From Pannonibacter sp. SL95 (lineage in GTDB: Bacteria > Pseudomonadota > Alphaproteobacteria > Rhizobiales > Stappiaceae): a stretch of 64,000 nt of DNA. A program made the position numbers and the translations under genes. The stretch covers positions 552,501 to 616,500 of the forward strand of contig NZ_JAPPRC010000004.1 of NCBI RefSeq assembly GCF_026672425.1, in the 5' to 3' direction. This document shows, one piece after another, positions 1-9,028 of this stretch (position 1 is the first letter of the stretch; the number at the start of each line of letters is the position of its first letter). The notes beneath the pieces are model-generated. The model ran no database searches. It had not been told where the DNA came from and saw nothing but the letters and a program-made list of their open reading frames with translations.

Positions 1-1310
1 CCCGTGGCGCCAAGGCGACGGACATCGTCATCCTGGTGGTTGCTGCCGATGACGGCGTGAAGCCGCAGACGAAGGAAGCCGTGGCCCACGCCAAGGCCGC
101 CGGCGTTCCGATCATCGTGGCGATCAACAAGATCGACAAGCCGGCCGCTGATCCGCAGCGCGTGCGCACCGAACTGCTGCATGACGAAATCGTCGTGGAA
201 GCCATGGGCGGTGACACGATCGACGTGGAAGTCTCGGCCAAGACCGGTCACAACCTGGACCGCCTGCTCGAGATGGTCCTGCTGCAGGCCGAAGTTCTTG
301 AACTGCGCGCCAATCCGGACCGCACTGCCGAGGGTCTCGTCATCGAAGCCCAGCTCGACAAGGGCCGTGGTCCGGTGGCAACCGTTCTGGTTCAGAAGGG
401 CACCCTGCGCGTGGGCGACATCCTTGTCGCCGGCGGCGAATGGGGCAAGGTCCGCGCGTTGCTGGACGAAGACGGCAACCAGGTGAAGGAGGCAGGTCCC
501 TCCAAACCGGTGGAAGTCCTCGGCTTCCAGGGCACGCCGGAAGCCGGTGATCAGGTCGCGGTCGTGGAGAACGAAGCCCGCGCCCGTGAAGTCGCCGACT
601 ACCGTCAGCGCCAGAAGCGCGAGCGTCTGTCCGTCCTGAAGTCCGGTTCGCGTGGCTCGATCGAGCAGATGATGAGCCGCCTGCAGACCGGTGGCCGCAA
701 GGAGTTCCCGCTGGTCGTCAAGGCCGACGTGCAGGGTTCGGCGGAAGCCATCGCCCATGCGCTCGACAAGATTGGCAACGAGGAAGTTGGCGCGCGCATC
801 CTGCATGCCGGCGTCGGTGGCATCACCGAGTCCGACATCACGCTGGCCGCGGCGTCCAATGCCTCGATCATCGGCTTCAACGTGCGTGCCAACAAGCAGG
901 CCCGTGAGTCGGCTGACCGCGAAGGCATCGACATCCGCTACTACAACATCATCTACGATCTCGTGGATGACGTTAAGGCGGCCATGTCTGGCATGCTGGC
1001 TCCGGAACGCCGCGAAACCTTCATCGGTTATGCCGAGATCCGCGAGATCTTCGACATCACCAAGGTCGGCAAGGTGGCAGGCTGCCTTGTTACCGAGGGT
1101 GTCGTCGAGCGCGGCGCGGAAGTCCGCCTCATCCGCGACAACGTCGTGGTCCACGAAGGCAAGCTGGGTACGCTCAAGCGCTTCAAGGACGACGTCAAGT
1201 CGGTCGAATCCGGCCAGGAATGCGGCATGAACTTCGAGAACTATCAGGACATGCGCGTCGGCGACGTGATCGAATGCTTCCGTGTGGAGCAGATCGCCCG
1301 TTCGCTCTGA
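1..1310 (+). CDS. infB: Translation initiation factor IF-2, C-terminal part (5' end outside window)
   Basis: IF-2 is the GTPase that brings initiator fMet-tRNA to the 30S subunit and promotes subunit joining. The frame is open from base 3, giving about 435 residues without a start, so the N-terminal region and the P-loop lie upstream. Visible parts are the sequence after switch II ([14 protein letters not shown]), the G4 motif NKID, the G5-like SAKTG, the domain II beta-barrel ([20 protein letters not shown]), the IF2-specific domain ([14 protein letters not shown]) and a C-terminal fMet-tRNA-binding barrel ending near VGDVIECF. It lies upstream of rbfA, as in the usual nusA-infB-rbfA order. 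Identification is secure; only the 5' end is missing. Confidence 0.97.
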   Translation, partial: RGAKATDIVILVVAADDGVKPQTKEAVAHAKAAGVPIIVAINKIDKPAADPQRVRTELLHDEIVVEAMGGDTIDVEVSAKTGHNLDRLLEMVLLQAEVLELRANPDRTAEGLVIEAQLDKGRGPVATVLVQKGTLRVGDILVAGGEWGKVRALLDEDGNQVKEAGPSKPVEVLGFQGTPEAGDQVAVVENEARAREVADYRQRQKRERLSVLKSGSRGSIEQMMSRLQTGGRKEFPLVVKADVQGSAEAIAHALDKIGNEEVGARILHAGVGGITESDITLAAASNASIIGFNVRANKQARESADREGIDIRYYNIIYDLVDDVKAAMSGMLAPERRETFIGYAEIREIFDITKVGKVAGCLVTEGVVERGAEVRLIRDNVVVHEGKLGTLKRFKDDVKSVESGQECGMNFENYQDMRVGDVIECFRVEQIARSL

Positions 1311-1333
1311 GCCGCCTGACGGACCAAAACGTA

Positions 1334-1372
1334 AAGATGCCGGCGCCGGGGATGAACCCGGGCCGGCGTCTT
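1334..1372 (+). terminator. GC-rich hairpin between infB and rbfA
   Basis: An inverted repeat (GCCGGC-GCCGGG / CCCGGG-CCGGC) flanked by AAGA and TCTT lies 24 bases after the infB stop. It is followed only by a short T-containing run (TCTTCATTT), so it could be a leaky terminator or an RNA-processing hairpin inside the operon rather than an operon end. Confidence 0.5.
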
Positions 1373-1427
1373 CATTTCGCAGCCGCCCCGGCCGATCCCG
1401 GCGCCGCTGCCTGACTGGATAAACAAC

Positions 1428-1856
1428 ATGGCCAAGAGCATGGGAGAGGGCGCCGGCATGCCCTCACAGCGGCAGTTGCGCGTTGGCGAACTGGTCCGCA
1501 AGGAACTGTCGGACATTTTCACCCGTGGCCAGTTGTCCGATCCGGACCTGGACGGCGTGATCCTGACGATCCCGGAAGTGCGCATGACGCCGGATCTGCG
1601 CCTGGCAACCTGCCTGGTGATGCCGCTCGGCGGCCAGAACACGGACAAGGTCGTCAAGGCATTGAACCGCAGCGCGAAGTATTTCCGCGGTCAGGTGTCG
1701 CGCAAGCTGACGATGAAATACATGCCGGACCTGCGCTTCATCCTCGACACCCGCTTCGACGATGACGACCGCATCGGCACGCTGCTGATGCAGCCGGAGG
1801 TCAAGCGCGACCTCGACGCCGGCGCTGAGGACACGGCAGACGATCAGGACGACTGA
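1428..1856 (+). CDS. rbfA: 30S ribosome-binding factor RbfA
   Basis: RbfA binds the 30S subunit near the 5' end of 16S rRNA and assists late maturation, especially in the cold. The product is 142 residues, a normal alphaproteobacterial length. It shows the KH-like fold sequence: RQLRVGELVRKELSDIF, then the ILTIPEVRMTPDLRLATC strands, and the end motif LRFILDTRFDDDDRI with an acidic tail. The first ATG at 1428 has a poor ribosome binding site; ATGs at 1440 and 1458 are in frame and would remove only a non-conserved leader. The gene sits between infB and truB, as in most proteobacteria. Confidence 0.95.
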   Translation: MAKSMGEGAGMPSQRQLRVGELVRKELSDIFTRGQLSDPDLDGVILTIPEVRMTPDLRLATCLVMPLGGQNTDKVVKALNRSAKYFRGQVSRKLTMKYMPDLRFILDTRFDDDDRIGTLLMQPEVKRDLDAGAEDTADDQDD

Positions 1857-1913
1857 TTGTTCCTGCGTCAGCATCTGCGGATGCTAACGCGAACGCTGGA
1901 AGGCCCTTCCTCG

Positions 1914-2042
1914 CGTCATCCCGGGCAAGCGCAAGCGCAGACCCGGGACCGGAGTGCCAGGGCGATGCCGTTGTAAATATTGATTAATTATGACCTTGGC
2001 TTACCGGTCCCGGCTCGCGCTGCGCTTGGCCGGGATGACGCC
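1914..2042. repeat. Palindromic intergenic repeat with imperfect terminal inverted arms
   Basis: The left arm begins GCGTCATCCCGG (from 1914). The right arm ends CCGGGATGACGCC (to 2042) and is its near-exact reverse complement over about 45 bases. An AT-rich centre (TGTAAATATTGATTAATTATG) separates them. The arms carry the CCCGGG-(AGCG-rich)-AGACCCGGG core also seen at 8918-8956. It fits an interspersed MITE-like or REP-like element inserted between rbfA and truB. No protein-coding content is supported. Confidence 0.7.
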
Positions 2043-2066
2043 GGGGTGGGGCTAGAGGATTTTTCA

Positions 2067-3002
2067 ATGTCGCGTCCCCAGAAGGTCCGCCGGCCGCGCA
2101 ACCCCATCGATGGATGGCTGGTGCTCGACAAGCCCTATGGCCTGACCTCCAATGATGCGCTGACCCGCGTGAAGCGCATCCTGCACCCGGAAAAGGTCGG
2201 CCATGCCGGCACGCTGGATCCGCGTGCCTCCGGCTGCCTGCCGCTGGCCTTCGGCGAGGCGACCAAGACCGTTCCGATGATCATGAACGGGCGCAAGGTC
2301 TACCGGTTCGAGGTGACTTGGGGCTCGGAGACCGACACCGACGACACGGAAGGCGCGGTGATCGCCACGTCGGATGTGCGGCCGGATGCCGCCGCCATCG
2401 GCGCGGTGCTGCCGGAGTTTACCGGCGTGATCATGCAGGTGCCGCCGAAGTTCTCGGCCATCAAGGTGGACGGCGAGCGCGCCTATGACCTCGCCCGCGA
2501 AGGCGCCGAGGTGGAGCTGGAGGCCCGGCCCATCGAGGTGCACCGGCTGGCGCTCGTGGAGATGCGGGGCACGGACCGGTCGGTGTTCGAGGCCGAATGC
2601 GGCAAGGGCACCTATGTGCGGGCGCTGGCCCGTGATCTTGGCCGCCGCCTTGGCACCTGCGGCCACGTGACCGAGCTGCGCCGGCTGCTGGTTGGCCCCT
2701 TCGGCGAGGCGGACATGGTGACGCTGGCGGAACTGGAAGCGGCGGCGGAAGCGGCCGGTGATGACGTCGAGCCGCTGATGGACTTCCTGCTGCCGGTGCG
2801 TGAAGCGCTTGAGGACGTGACGGAAATTCCGGTCAGCAGCGAGGACGCGGGCCGGATCCGCCAGGGCATGGCCGTGCTGCTGCGTGGCCGTAGCGCGCCG
2901 CTCTCCTGTGAGCTGGCGTTTGCGAGCCATGGCGGAACGCCGGTCGCCCTCGGCAGCATCGACAAGGGTCGGTTCCAGCCCTCCCGGATTCTTCACCTTT
3001 AG
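2067..3002 (+). CDS. truB: tRNA pseudouridine(55) synthase TruB
   Basis: TruB converts U55 in the T-loop of nearly all tRNAs to pseudouridine and also acts as a tRNA chaperone. The 311-residue product carries the N-terminal [17 protein letters not shown], the catalytic-Asp motif [40 protein letters not shown], and [13 protein letters not shown] with a C-terminal PUA-like end. The ATG at 2067 was chosen because GAGGA lies just upstream. Extension to 1980 would run into the palindromic repeat and gives non-homologous residues. It sits between rbfA and rpsO, the standard arrangement. Confidence 0.96.
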   Translation: MSRPQKVRRPRNPIDGWLVLDKPYGLTSNDALTRVKRILHPEKVGHAGTLDPRASGCLPLAFGEATKTVPMIMNGRKVYRFEVTWGSETDTDDTEGAVIATSDVRPDAAAIGAVLPEFTGVIMQVPPKFSAIKVDGERAYDLAREGAEVELEARPIEVHRLALVEMRGTDRSVFEAECGKGTYVRALARDLGRRLGTCGHVTELRRLLVGPFGEADMVTLAELEAAAEAAGDDVEPLMDFLLPVREALEDVTEIPVSSEDAGRIRQGMAVLLRGRSAPLSCELAFASHGGTPVALGSIDKGRFQPSRILHL

Positions 3003-3232
3003 GGAAGGTGGCGGCGTGCTGCGCAAGAATTGACTCGCAATTTCAGCGGCTCTCCGCCATATTCCCGCGCCATCGGGTCTTTCTGGCCCCGATATCCTGT
3101 GCCCGACCTTTGCTGGACGACATCCCGGCCCTGGCTGAACGGCAACAGGCTTTGACCCCGGTGGGCGCATGCCGCCCGCCGACCGACATGGATCCGGTTT
3201 ACCCGGACCCGCAACCTGAAAGGACACACGCG

Positions 3233-3502
3233 ATGTCGATCACTGCTGAGCGCAAGGCCGCTCTCATCAAGGAATACGCCGTACAGGAAGGTGATACCGG
3301 TTCTCCGGAAGTGCAGGTCGCAATCCTGACCGAGCGCATCAACAACCTGACCGAACACTTCAAGGGCCATGGCAAGGACAACCACTCCCGCCGCGGTCTG
3401 CTGAAGATGGTCGCGCTGCGTCGTTCCCTGCTGGACTACCTGAACCGCAAGGACGCCGGCCGCTACAAGACGCTCATCGAGCGCCTGGGCATCCGCCGCT
3501 AA
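3233..3502 (+). CDS. rpsO: 30S ribosomal protein uS15
   Basis: uS15 is a primary-binding protein of the 16S central domain. The product has the canonical 89 residues, starting [16 protein letters not shown] and containing [17 protein letters not shown] and [27 protein letters not shown] stands 9 bases before the ATG. A longer open frame upstream (from 3008) lacks homology and is leader. The rpsO-pnp pairing is conserved in proteobacteria, where both genes are autoregulated post-transcriptionally. Confidence 0.97.
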   Translation: MSITAERKAALIKEYAVQEGDTGSPEVQVAILTERINNLTEHFKGHGKDNHSRRGLLKMVALRRSLLDYLNRKDAGRYKTLIERLGIRR

Positions 3503-3516
3503 TCGGCCTGGTACTG

Positions 3517-3547
3517 AACGCGGTGGGTGGATTTGCCCGCCGCGTTT
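3517..3547 (+). terminator. Hairpin after rpsO
   Basis: AACGCGGTGGG and CCCGCCGCGTT form a stem 14 bases after the rpsO stop, followed by a weak T-containing stretch (TGCTTATA). It may be a partial terminator or an RNase site in the 272-base rpsO-pnp spacer, where E. coli has RNase III and terminator sites. The rest of the spacer shows nothing else I can name. Confidence 0.55.
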
Positions 3548-3774
3548 GCTTATAGGAAGTCTCATGACAGTCATGGGGCAGGATCGCAGGGCGCTGTTGC
3601 GCTGACCGCGTTGCCGGACCTGCAGCCTCCCGCCGTCTTGCCCATGGCTCGTCACCGGTAACCGGCCCATACGGGGCCGACCGAAACCACCCGCGCGCCG
3701 GGTGCCGGGACCCGATCCGACAGCGGATCGGCGGACCTCGCGCCGCGCGGGGACGAAGTTTGCAAGGAACTTAC

Positions 3775-5901
3775 ATGTTCAACGTTCATCGCGTGGAAGT
3801 CGAGTGGGCCGGCCGGCCGCTCGTGCTGGAAACCGGCAAGGTCGCGCGTCAAGCTGACGGCGCCGTCATGGCCACCTACGGCGAGACCAAGGTTCTCGCC
3901 ACCGTTGTCTCCGCCAAGGAGCCGAAGCCGGGCCAGGACTTCTTCCCGCTCACAGTCAACTACCAGGAAAAGGCCTTCGCGGCCGGCAAGATCCCGGGTG
4001 GCTACTTCAAGCGTGAAGGCCGTCCGAGCGAGCACGAGACCCTGACCTCGCGCCTGATCGACCGCCCGATCCGCCCGCTGTTCGCCGATGGCTACAAGAA
4101 CGACACCCAGGTGATCGTGACCGTGCTGTCGCATGACATGGAAAACGCTCCGGACATCCTGGCGCTGGTCGCCTCGTCGGCAGCTCTGACCCTGTCCGGC
4201 GTGCCGTTCATGGGCCCGGTCGGCGGCGCCCGCGTCGGCTACATCAACGGTGAATACGTCCTCAACCCGCTGGTTGACGACATGGCTGATTCCCAGCTCG
4301 ACCTGGTCGTCGCCGGCACCGCCGACGCCGTGCTGATGGTGGAATCGGAAGCCAAGGAACTCGGCGAAGAGATCATGCTCGGCGCCGTCATGTTCGGCCA
4401 TCGCGGCTTCCAGCCGGTGATCGACGCGATCATCAAGCTGGCCGAGACGGCAGCCAAGGAACCGCGCCAGCTGTCGCTGCCGGACCACAGCGCGCTCTAC
4501 GCCCGCATCAAGGACATCGCAGGCGCGGACCTGACCGCTGCCTACAAGATCATCGCCAAGACCGAGCGCAAGAACGCCGTCGACGCGGCCAAGGCCAAGG
4601 TCATCGAGGCCGTGATCACCAACGGCGGCGACAACGTGCCGGCTGGCACCGTTGTCGGCGAGCTGTTCAAGAAGCTGGAAGCCGAGATCGTTCGCGGCGC
4701 CATCATCGAGACCGGCACCCGTATCGATGGCCGTGACCTGTCGACCGTTCGCCAGATCGTGTCGGAAGTCGGCATCCTGCCGCGCGCCCATGGTTCGGCC
4801 CTGTTCACCCGTGGTGAAACCCAGGGTCTCGTGGTCGCCACCCTCGGCACCGGCGAAGACGAGCAGTTCGTGGATGCACTGGAAGGCACCTACAAGGCGC
4901 ATTTCATGCTGCACTACAACTTCCCGCCCTACTCGGTCGGTGAGACCGGCCGCATGGGTTCGCCCGGCCGCCGCGAAATCGGTCACGGCAAACTCGCCTG
5001 GCGCGCCATCAACCCGATGCTGCCGGCCAAGCACGACTTCCCGTACACCCTGCGCGTCGTCTCCGAGATCACCGAGTCCAACGGCTCGTCCTCGATGGCA
5101 ACCGTCTGCGGCACCTCGCTGGCCCTCATGGATGCTGGCGTTCCGCTGAAGGCTCCGGTGGCTGGCATCGCCATGGGCCTGATCAAGGAAGGCGACAAGT
5201 TCGCCGTTCTGTCCGACATCCTGGGTGACGAAGATCACCTCGGCGACATGGACTTCAAGGTCGCCGGCACCGCCGACGGCATCACCTCGCTGCAGATGGA
5301 CATCAAGATCGATGGCATCACCGAGGAGATCATGAAGGTCGCCCTGGCCCAGGCTCGCGACGGCCGCATCCACATCCTCGGCGAAATGTCGAAGGCGATC
5401 ACCGAGGCCCGTTCGGAACTCGGCGAACACGCTCCGCGCATCGAAGTGCTGAAGATCCCGGTCGACAAGATCCGTGAAGTCATCGGTTCGGGCGGCAAGG
5501 TCATCCGCGAGATCGTGGAAAAGACCGGCGCCAAGATCAACATCGAAGACGACGGCACCGTGAAGGTCGCCTCGGCTGACGGCAAGGCGATCAAGGCTGC
5601 GATCAACTGGATCAACTCCATCGCGGCCGAGCCGGAAATCGGCATGATCTACGAAGGCACGGTCGTGAAGTGCGTCGAATTCGGCGCCTTCGTGAACTTC
5701 TTCGGCGCCAAGGACGGCCTCGTCCACATCTCGCAGCTCGCTCCGAAGAAGGTGGCCAAGGTCACCGACGTCGTGAAGGAAGGCGAGAAGGTCTGGGTCA
5801 AGCTGATGGGCTTCGACGAGCGCGGCAAGGTCCGCCTGTCGATGAAGGTCGTCGATCAGGAAACCGGCAAGGAAATCGAGCGCGAGAAGGAAGAGGACTG
5901 A
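3775..5901 (+). CDS. pnp: Polyribonucleotide nucleotidyltransferase (PNPase)
   Basis: PNPase is a trimeric 3'-to-5' phosphorolytic exoribonuclease and degradosome partner. The 708-residue product has the expected order: first RNase PH core ([38 protein letters not shown]), helical linker, second RNase PH core ([51 protein letters not shown]), a KH domain at about 555-610 ([20 protein letters not shown]) and a C-terminal S1 domain ([19 protein letters not shown]). The ATG at 3775 follows AAGGA; an upstream in-frame TTG at 3760 adds only five residues. It is monocistronic or cotranscribed with rpsO and ends in a strong terminator. Confidence 0.98.
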   Translation: MFNVHRVEVEWAGRPLVLETGKVARQADGAVMATYGETKVLATVVSAKEPKPGQDFFPLTVNYQEKAFAAGKIPGGYFKREGRPSEHETLTSRLIDRPIRPLFADGYKNDTQVIVTVLSHDMENAPDILALVASSAALTLSGVPFMGPVGGARVGYINGEYVLNPLVDDMADSQLDLVVAGTADAVLMVESEAKELGEEIMLGAVMFGHRGFQPVIDAIIKLAETAAKEPRQLSLPDHSALYARIKDIAGADLTAAYKIIAKTERKNAVDAAKAKVIEAVITNGGDNVPAGTVVGELFKKLEAEIVRGAIIETGTRIDGRDLSTVRQIVSEVGILPRAHGSALFTRGETQGLVVATLGTGEDEQFVDALEGTYKAHFMLHYNFPPYSVGETGRMGSPGRREIGHGKLAWRAINPMLPAKHDFPYTLRVVSEITESNGSSSMATVCGTSLALMDAGVPLKAPVAGIAMGLIKEGDKFAVLSDILGDEDHLGDMDFKVAGTADGITSLQMDIKIDGITEEIMKVALAQARDGRIHILGEMSKAITEARSELGEHAPRIEVLKIPVDKIREVIGSGGKVIREIVEKTGAKINIEDDGTVKVASADGKAIKAAINWINSIAAEPEIGMIYEGTVVKCVEFGAFVNFFGAKDGLVHISQLAPKKVAKVTDVVKEGEKVWVKLMGFDERGKVRLSMKVVDQETGKEIEREKEED

Positions 5902-5929
5902 TCCTCTCCCGTCTGCGACGAACGAGATC

Positions 5930-5957
5930 AGGCCGGGGCACATGCCCCGGCCTTTTC
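5930..5957 (+). terminator. Rho-independent terminator of pnp
   Basis: A perfect 11-bp stem, AGGCCGGGGCA/TGCCCCGGCCT, with a two-base closing loop is followed by TTTCTTT. It stands about 28 bases after the pnp stop and separates pnp from dapB. Confidence 0.9.
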
Positions 5958-6051
5958 TTTATGGTCGAGCTGTCGATCAGGGGCCGAGTTGGCCTTTCGC
6001 CCTGCCGTGCCGCCTGTTATATCCGGCGATGATTCAACAGCGGGGTATCCC

Positions 6052-6864
6052 ATGAGTGAGATGCGTCTTGTCGTGGTCGGAGCTGCCGGCCGCATGGGCC
6101 AGGCTCTCGTGCGCGCCATTACGGCAATGGAGGGCGTGACCTTGAGCGCCGCCATCGCGCGCGAAGGCTCATTCGCTCTTGGAAAAGACGCAGGCGAGCT
6201 TGCAGGCGCCGGGCATCTCGGAATTCCGGTTACCGACGATGCGCTGACGGCCTTTGCCGCCGCCGACGGTGTGCTCGATTTCACGTCTCCCGGCACAACG
6301 CTGCAGTTTGCCGAACTCGCCGCCCAGGCGCGCATCGTGCATGTGATCGGCACCACCGGCTGGGTGGGCAACGAACTGCCGCAGCTGAAGGCCGCCGCGC
6401 GGCACGCCCGTCTGGTGAAGTCCGGCAACATGAGCCTCGGCGTCAATCTGCTCGCCGCACTGGTCAGGAAGGCCGCTGCCGCGCTTGGCCCGGACTTCGA
6501 TCTCGAGATCGTCGAGATGCACCACCGGCACAAGGTGGATGCGCCCTCGGGGACGGCCTTGCTGCTCGGCGAAGCGGCGGCTGCCGGCCGCGGACTGGCG
6601 CTGGCGGACCACTCTGTCCGCGTCCGCGACGGCCACACCGGCCCGCGCCCGGTGGGCGACATCGGCTTTGCCACCTTGCGCGGCGGATCGGTGATTGGCG
6701 ATCACACGGTGATCCTGGCCGGTGAAGGCGAACGGGTGGAACTGAGCCACAAGGCAGAAGACCGCCAGATTTTCGCCCGCGGCGCGGTCAAGGCCGCCCT
6801 GTGGGCGCGCGACAAGAACCCCGGACTTTACTCCATGGCCGATGTCCTCGGCCTGAACGACTGA
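6052..6864 (+). CDS. dapB: 4-hydroxy-tetrahydrodipicolinate reductase
   Basis: DapB performs the NAD(P)H-dependent reduction step of the diaminopimelate pathway to lysine and peptidoglycan. The 270-residue product has the N-terminal nucleotide-binding motif [17 protein letters not shown], the loop VIGTTGW, the substrate motif [11 protein letters not shown], and the catalytic signature [20 protein letters not shown]. The ATG at 6052 gives the normal N-terminus [16 protein letters not shown]; the 21 upstream codons overlap spacer. It is followed after 31 bases by gpmA on the same strand, so the two may be cotranscribed. Confidence 0.97.
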   Translation: MSEMRLVVVGAAGRMGQALVRAITAMEGVTLSAAIAREGSFALGKDAGELAGAGHLGIPVTDDALTAFAAADGVLDFTSPGTTLQFAELAAQARIVHVIGTTGWVGNELPQLKAAARHARLVKSGNMSLGVNLLAALVRKAAAALGPDFDLEIVEMHHRHKVDAPSGTALLLGEAAAAGRGLALADHSVRVRDGHTGPRPVGDIGFATLRGGSVIGDHTVILAGEGERVELSHKAEDRQIFARGAVKAALWARDKNPGLYSMADVLGLND

Positions 6865-6895
6865 AGCAAGCCAAGCCCTGCGAGGAGATCGGCAT

Positions 6896-7516
6896 ATGGA
6901 ACGTCTCTTGGTGCTCGTCCGTCATGGCCAGAGCGAATGGAACCTGAAGAACCTCTTCACCGGCTGGAAGGATCCTGATCTGACCGAGCAGGGCATCGAG
7001 GAAGCCAAGGCCGCCGGCGTCAAGCTCAAGGACATGAAGCTGCAGTTCGACATGGCCTATACCTCGGCCCTGACCCGCGCCCAGCACACGCTGAAGCTCA
7101 TCCTCGGCGAACTCGGCCAGGAGGGTCTCGAGACCGTTCGTGACCAGGCCCTGAACGAGCGCGACTATGGCGACATCACCGGCATGAACAAGGACGAGGC
7201 GCGCGAGAAGTTCGGCGAAGAGCAGGTGCACATCTGGCGCCGGTCCTTCGACGTGCCGCCCCCGGGCGGTGAAAGCCTGAAGATGACGGCCGAACGCGTG
7301 CTGCCCTATTACCGCGCCGAAATCCTGCCGCGTGTCATGGAAGGCAAGCGCATCATCGTTGCCGCCCATGGCAACTCGCTGCGCTCGCTGATCATGGAAC
7401 TGGAAAACCTGACACCGGAACAGATCCTCAAGCGCGAGCTGGGCACCGGCGCACCGGTCGTCTACCGCCTGAACGAAGACGGTCAGGTCGTCAGCGTCGA
7501 AGACCTTGCCGACTGA
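6896..7516 (+). CDS. gpmA: 2,3-bisphosphoglycerate-dependent phosphoglycerate mutase, short form
   Basis: This enzyme interconverts 3- and 2-phosphoglycerate in glycolysis and gluconeogenesis. The product is 206 residues, the short form found in alphaproteobacteria, against about 250 in E. coli. The catalytic phospho-histidine motif [10 protein letters not shown] is at the N-terminus. The acid/base region [14 protein letters not shown] and the second histidine motif [11 protein letters not shown] follow. GAGGAGA precedes the ATG. It is downstream of dapB and ends in a strong terminator next to the IS110 element. Confidence 0.95.
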   Translation: MERLLVLVRHGQSEWNLKNLFTGWKDPDLTEQGIEEAKAAGVKLKDMKLQFDMAYTSALTRAQHTLKLILGELGQEGLETVRDQALNERDYGDITGMNKDEAREKFGEEQVHIWRRSFDVPPPGGESLKMTAERVLPYYRAEILPRVMEGKRIIVAAHGNSLRSLIMELENLTPEQILKRELGTGAPVVYRLNEDGQVVSVEDLAD

Positions 7517-7541
7517 GCTGGCTTTCAGAACTTCGGATAAA

Positions 7542-7567
7542 GAGGCGCCCGGTGGGCGCCTTTTTTG
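7542..7567 (+). terminator. Rho-independent terminator of gpmA
   Basis: GAGGCGCCC and GGGCGCCTT form a stem-loop directly followed by six T residues, 26 bases after the gpmA stop. Confidence 0.9.
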
Positions 7568-7622
7568 TTGGTTGCGGACGTCTCGGTGCCGTTCTGTGCG
7601 TCAACGTGGCTCTCGGTTGTCA

Positions 7623-8582
7623 TCAACTCTGTTGTTGTGCGTTGTGCCTGATCCTTGCGTTGAGGATGACGATGATCTTTCGCATGAGGGCGGCGATTGC
7701 GAGGATTGGCTTCTTCCCGTTGTTGATAAGCCTTTGATAGACCTCCTTTAATGGCCCGTTTGCGCGGCTTGCGGACAAGGCGGCCATGAAGAGGGCCGGC
7801 TTGACGGTGGAGCGTCCGCCATGCATCCGGCGATATCCCTTGAGGGTTCCGCTGTCCTTGGGATGAGGGGCGACCCCGGCGAGGCTTGCGGCCTGGCGCC
7901 GGTCCATCGTTCCCAGTTCCGGCATGGTTGCGGCGAGGGTGATGGCGGTGCGCTTGCCCACGCCCGGCAGGGAGCAGCAGACCTCGATCCGGCGGGCGAG
8001 CTGCGGCGAGGCGTCGACGAGCGCCTCGATGGCGGCGTCGATGGCCTCGATCTCGTGCAGGATCGCCCGCAGGATGACCTGGCAGGAGCGGCGGATGATC
8101 GCGATGCCAGGTCCCTCTCCGGGGATCTTTGAGCGGTTCTGCTCGGCCACCTTGAGGGCGAGAAGCTCCTGACGGCGGGCATTGAGGCTGGCGAGTGTGC
8201 TCTGGGTCTCATCGGCCGCCGTGAACAGGGCGAGTGTCTTCCAGCGCTCCTCGCCATAGCGGGCCAGAGCCTGGGCATCGATGGCGTCTGTCTTGGCAAG
8301 ACGGCCGAAGGACCGGCTGAATGCCTTGACCTTAACGGTATCGGCCCGGTGGCAGGCAAGGCCTGCTGCCGTCAGTTCGCCCACCAGCAGGCGCTCGTGG
8401 CCGCCGGTCGGCTCCAACACGCACAGGCAGTCGGCCGACAGGCCTGTCAGCGCCTTGCGGATGCTGGCGGAGCGGTTGGGGAAGGTCGTGACACGGCCGG
8501 TGGCGGTGTCGAAGGCGGTGATGCTGTCCTTGGCGACATCGAAGCCGCAGACATGGGCGGGAGGCTGCTGCAGGGCGGGCAT
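7623..8582 (-). CDS. IS110 family transposase (RuvC-like DEDD N-terminus, transposase_20 C-terminus)
   Basis: This is the recombinase of an IS110-type element. Starting at the ATG at 8582 (AAGGA upstream) it has 319 residues. The N-terminal RuvC-like domain shows the acidic set: CGFDVAKDS (D), CVLEPTGGHE (E) and KTDAIDAQALARYGEERW (D..D). The C-terminal transposase_20 domain contains SLPGVGKRTAITLAATMPEL, LAGVAPHPKDSGTLKGYR and the Ser-bearing PALFMAALSASR. The latter is the region of the serine nucleophile in IS110 enzymes. All these are intact and there is no frameshift. The non-coding DNA upstream of the ATG is structured and may encode the guide RNA. Confidence 0.93.
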   Translation of the reverse strand: MPALQQPPAHVCGFDVAKDSITAFDTATGRVTTFPNRSASIRKALTGLSADCLCVLEPTGGHERLLVGELTAAGLACHRADTVKVKAFSRSFGRLAKTDAIDAQALARYGEERWKTLALFTAADETQSTLASLNARRQELLALKVAEQNRSKIPGEGPGIAIIRRSCQVILRAILHEIEAIDAAIEALVDASPQLARRIEVCCSLPGVGKRTAITLAATMPELGTMDRRQAASLAGVAPHPKDSGTLKGYRRMHGGRSTVKPALFMAALSASRANGPLKEVYQRLINNGKKPILAIAALMRKIIVILNARIRHNAQQQS

Positions 8583-8594
8583 GGCCGTGCTATC

Positions 8595-8765
8595 CTTGAC
8601 GTGCTTCGGATTGTTTGCGGGCGTGGGTGTCAGCCAGAGGCCCAATCAACTCTCCAAGCGGGAAAAGGGAAGCGTCAGGGAGCCATGATGACAGCGGGTG
8701 AAAACCCGACCCCGGGACGGTCGCCTGACGCTGAAGCTGCGGGTTAAGGGTCGCAGCTTCCCCTT
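8595..8765 (-). ncRNA. Candidate IS110 bridge RNA in the transposase 5' non-coding end
   Basis: Read on the minus strand, the region gives first a perfect 9-bp hairpin (8752-8760 with 8733-8741). Next comes a second stem of 9 perfect base pairs (8724-8732 with 8671-8679). This stem encloses two unpaired 15-base strands (8709-8723 and 8680-8694) around a small 5-bp tetraloop hairpin (8695-8708). A weaker stem-loop follows near 8610-8640, before the transposase start. A 5' hairpin, a bulged target-type internal loop and a further loop upstream of the recombinase gene is the layout described for IS110 bridge RNAs. Boundaries and guide assignments are inferred, not shown. Confidence 0.6.
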
Positions 8766-8792
8766 TACCCTAGCACCACGGACAACAAACAA

Positions 8793-8820
8793 CCCCGGCC
8801 GAGCAACGCGAGAGCCGGGG
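8793..8820. repeat. Palindromic hairpin at the IS flank
   Basis: CCCCGGC and GCCGGGG form a 7-bp stem around a 14-base loop just outside the presumed IS110 end. On the minus strand it is followed by TTGTTTGTTG, so weak terminator function is also possible. Confidence 0.5.
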
Positions 8821-8917
8821 CCTACTCGTTTCCAGAGTGGTCCGGTTGAGGCAAGGAACGGGGGGCAATAGGGGGTGCGGCACGACAGGTGCGCCGAAAC
8901 TGTCGCTCTGCGAATGA

Positions 8918-8956
8918 GTCGGCCCCGGGTCTCCGCTCCGCTCCGCCCGGGGCGAC
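8918..8956. repeat. Palindromic CCCGGG-type intergenic repeat
   Basis: CCCCGGG (8923-8929) pairs with CCCGGGG (8946-8952) around an AGCG-rich spacer. On the opposite strand the layout is CCCGGGC-(GGAGC repeats)-AGACCCGGG, the same as the arms of the repeat at 1914-2042, so both belong to one dispersed family. The short open frames here are repeat-derived and not genes. The stretch from 8583 to 9028 otherwise holds only the IS end and a terminator. Confidence 0.6.
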
Positions 8957-8977
8957 ATCAACAAGTGGCGCATATGA

Positions 8978-9003
8978 AGAAGGCGCCCGGTGGGGCGCCT
9001 TCT
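8978..9003 (-). terminator. Terminator of the PfkB-family kinase gene
   Basis: AGAAGGCGCCC and GGGGCGCCTTCT form an 11-bp stem 26 bases past the kinase stop codon. On the minus strand it is followed by TCATAT rather than a long T run, so efficiency is uncertain. The symmetric A/T flanks allow action in both directions. Confidence 0.7.
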
Positions 9004-9028
9004 GGTCAGTGTTGCGTGGCTGTGTGTC

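Larger units (their letters stand above)
7590..8790 (-). mobile_element. IS110-family insertion sequence (ends approximate)
   Basis: The element consists of one DEDD transposase gene (7623-8582, minus strand) plus a structured non-coding end of about 200 bases on the upstream side of that gene. Neither terminal inverted repeats nor a target duplication can be seen. That is normal for IS110 elements but means the ends are estimates. It sits between the gpmA terminator and the palindromic hairpins at 8793-8820 and 8918-8956. IS110-group elements often insert in or beside palindromic repeats, so these hairpins may be part of the target context. The transposase frame is intact, so the element may be functional. 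Confidence 0.8.

Noticed and set aside
3652-5943. A 763-codon open frame on the minus strand
   Set aside because: It lies entirely opposite pnp and rpsO spacer, has low-complexity Asp/Val/Leu/His-rich composition and no motif. It is an antisense shadow of high-GC coding DNA.
8770-8973. 67-codon minus-strand frame between the IS and the PfkB-type kinase gene
   Set aside because: Its start (MSPRAERSGDPGP) is the translation of the CCCGGG palindromic repeat. There is no ribosome binding site.
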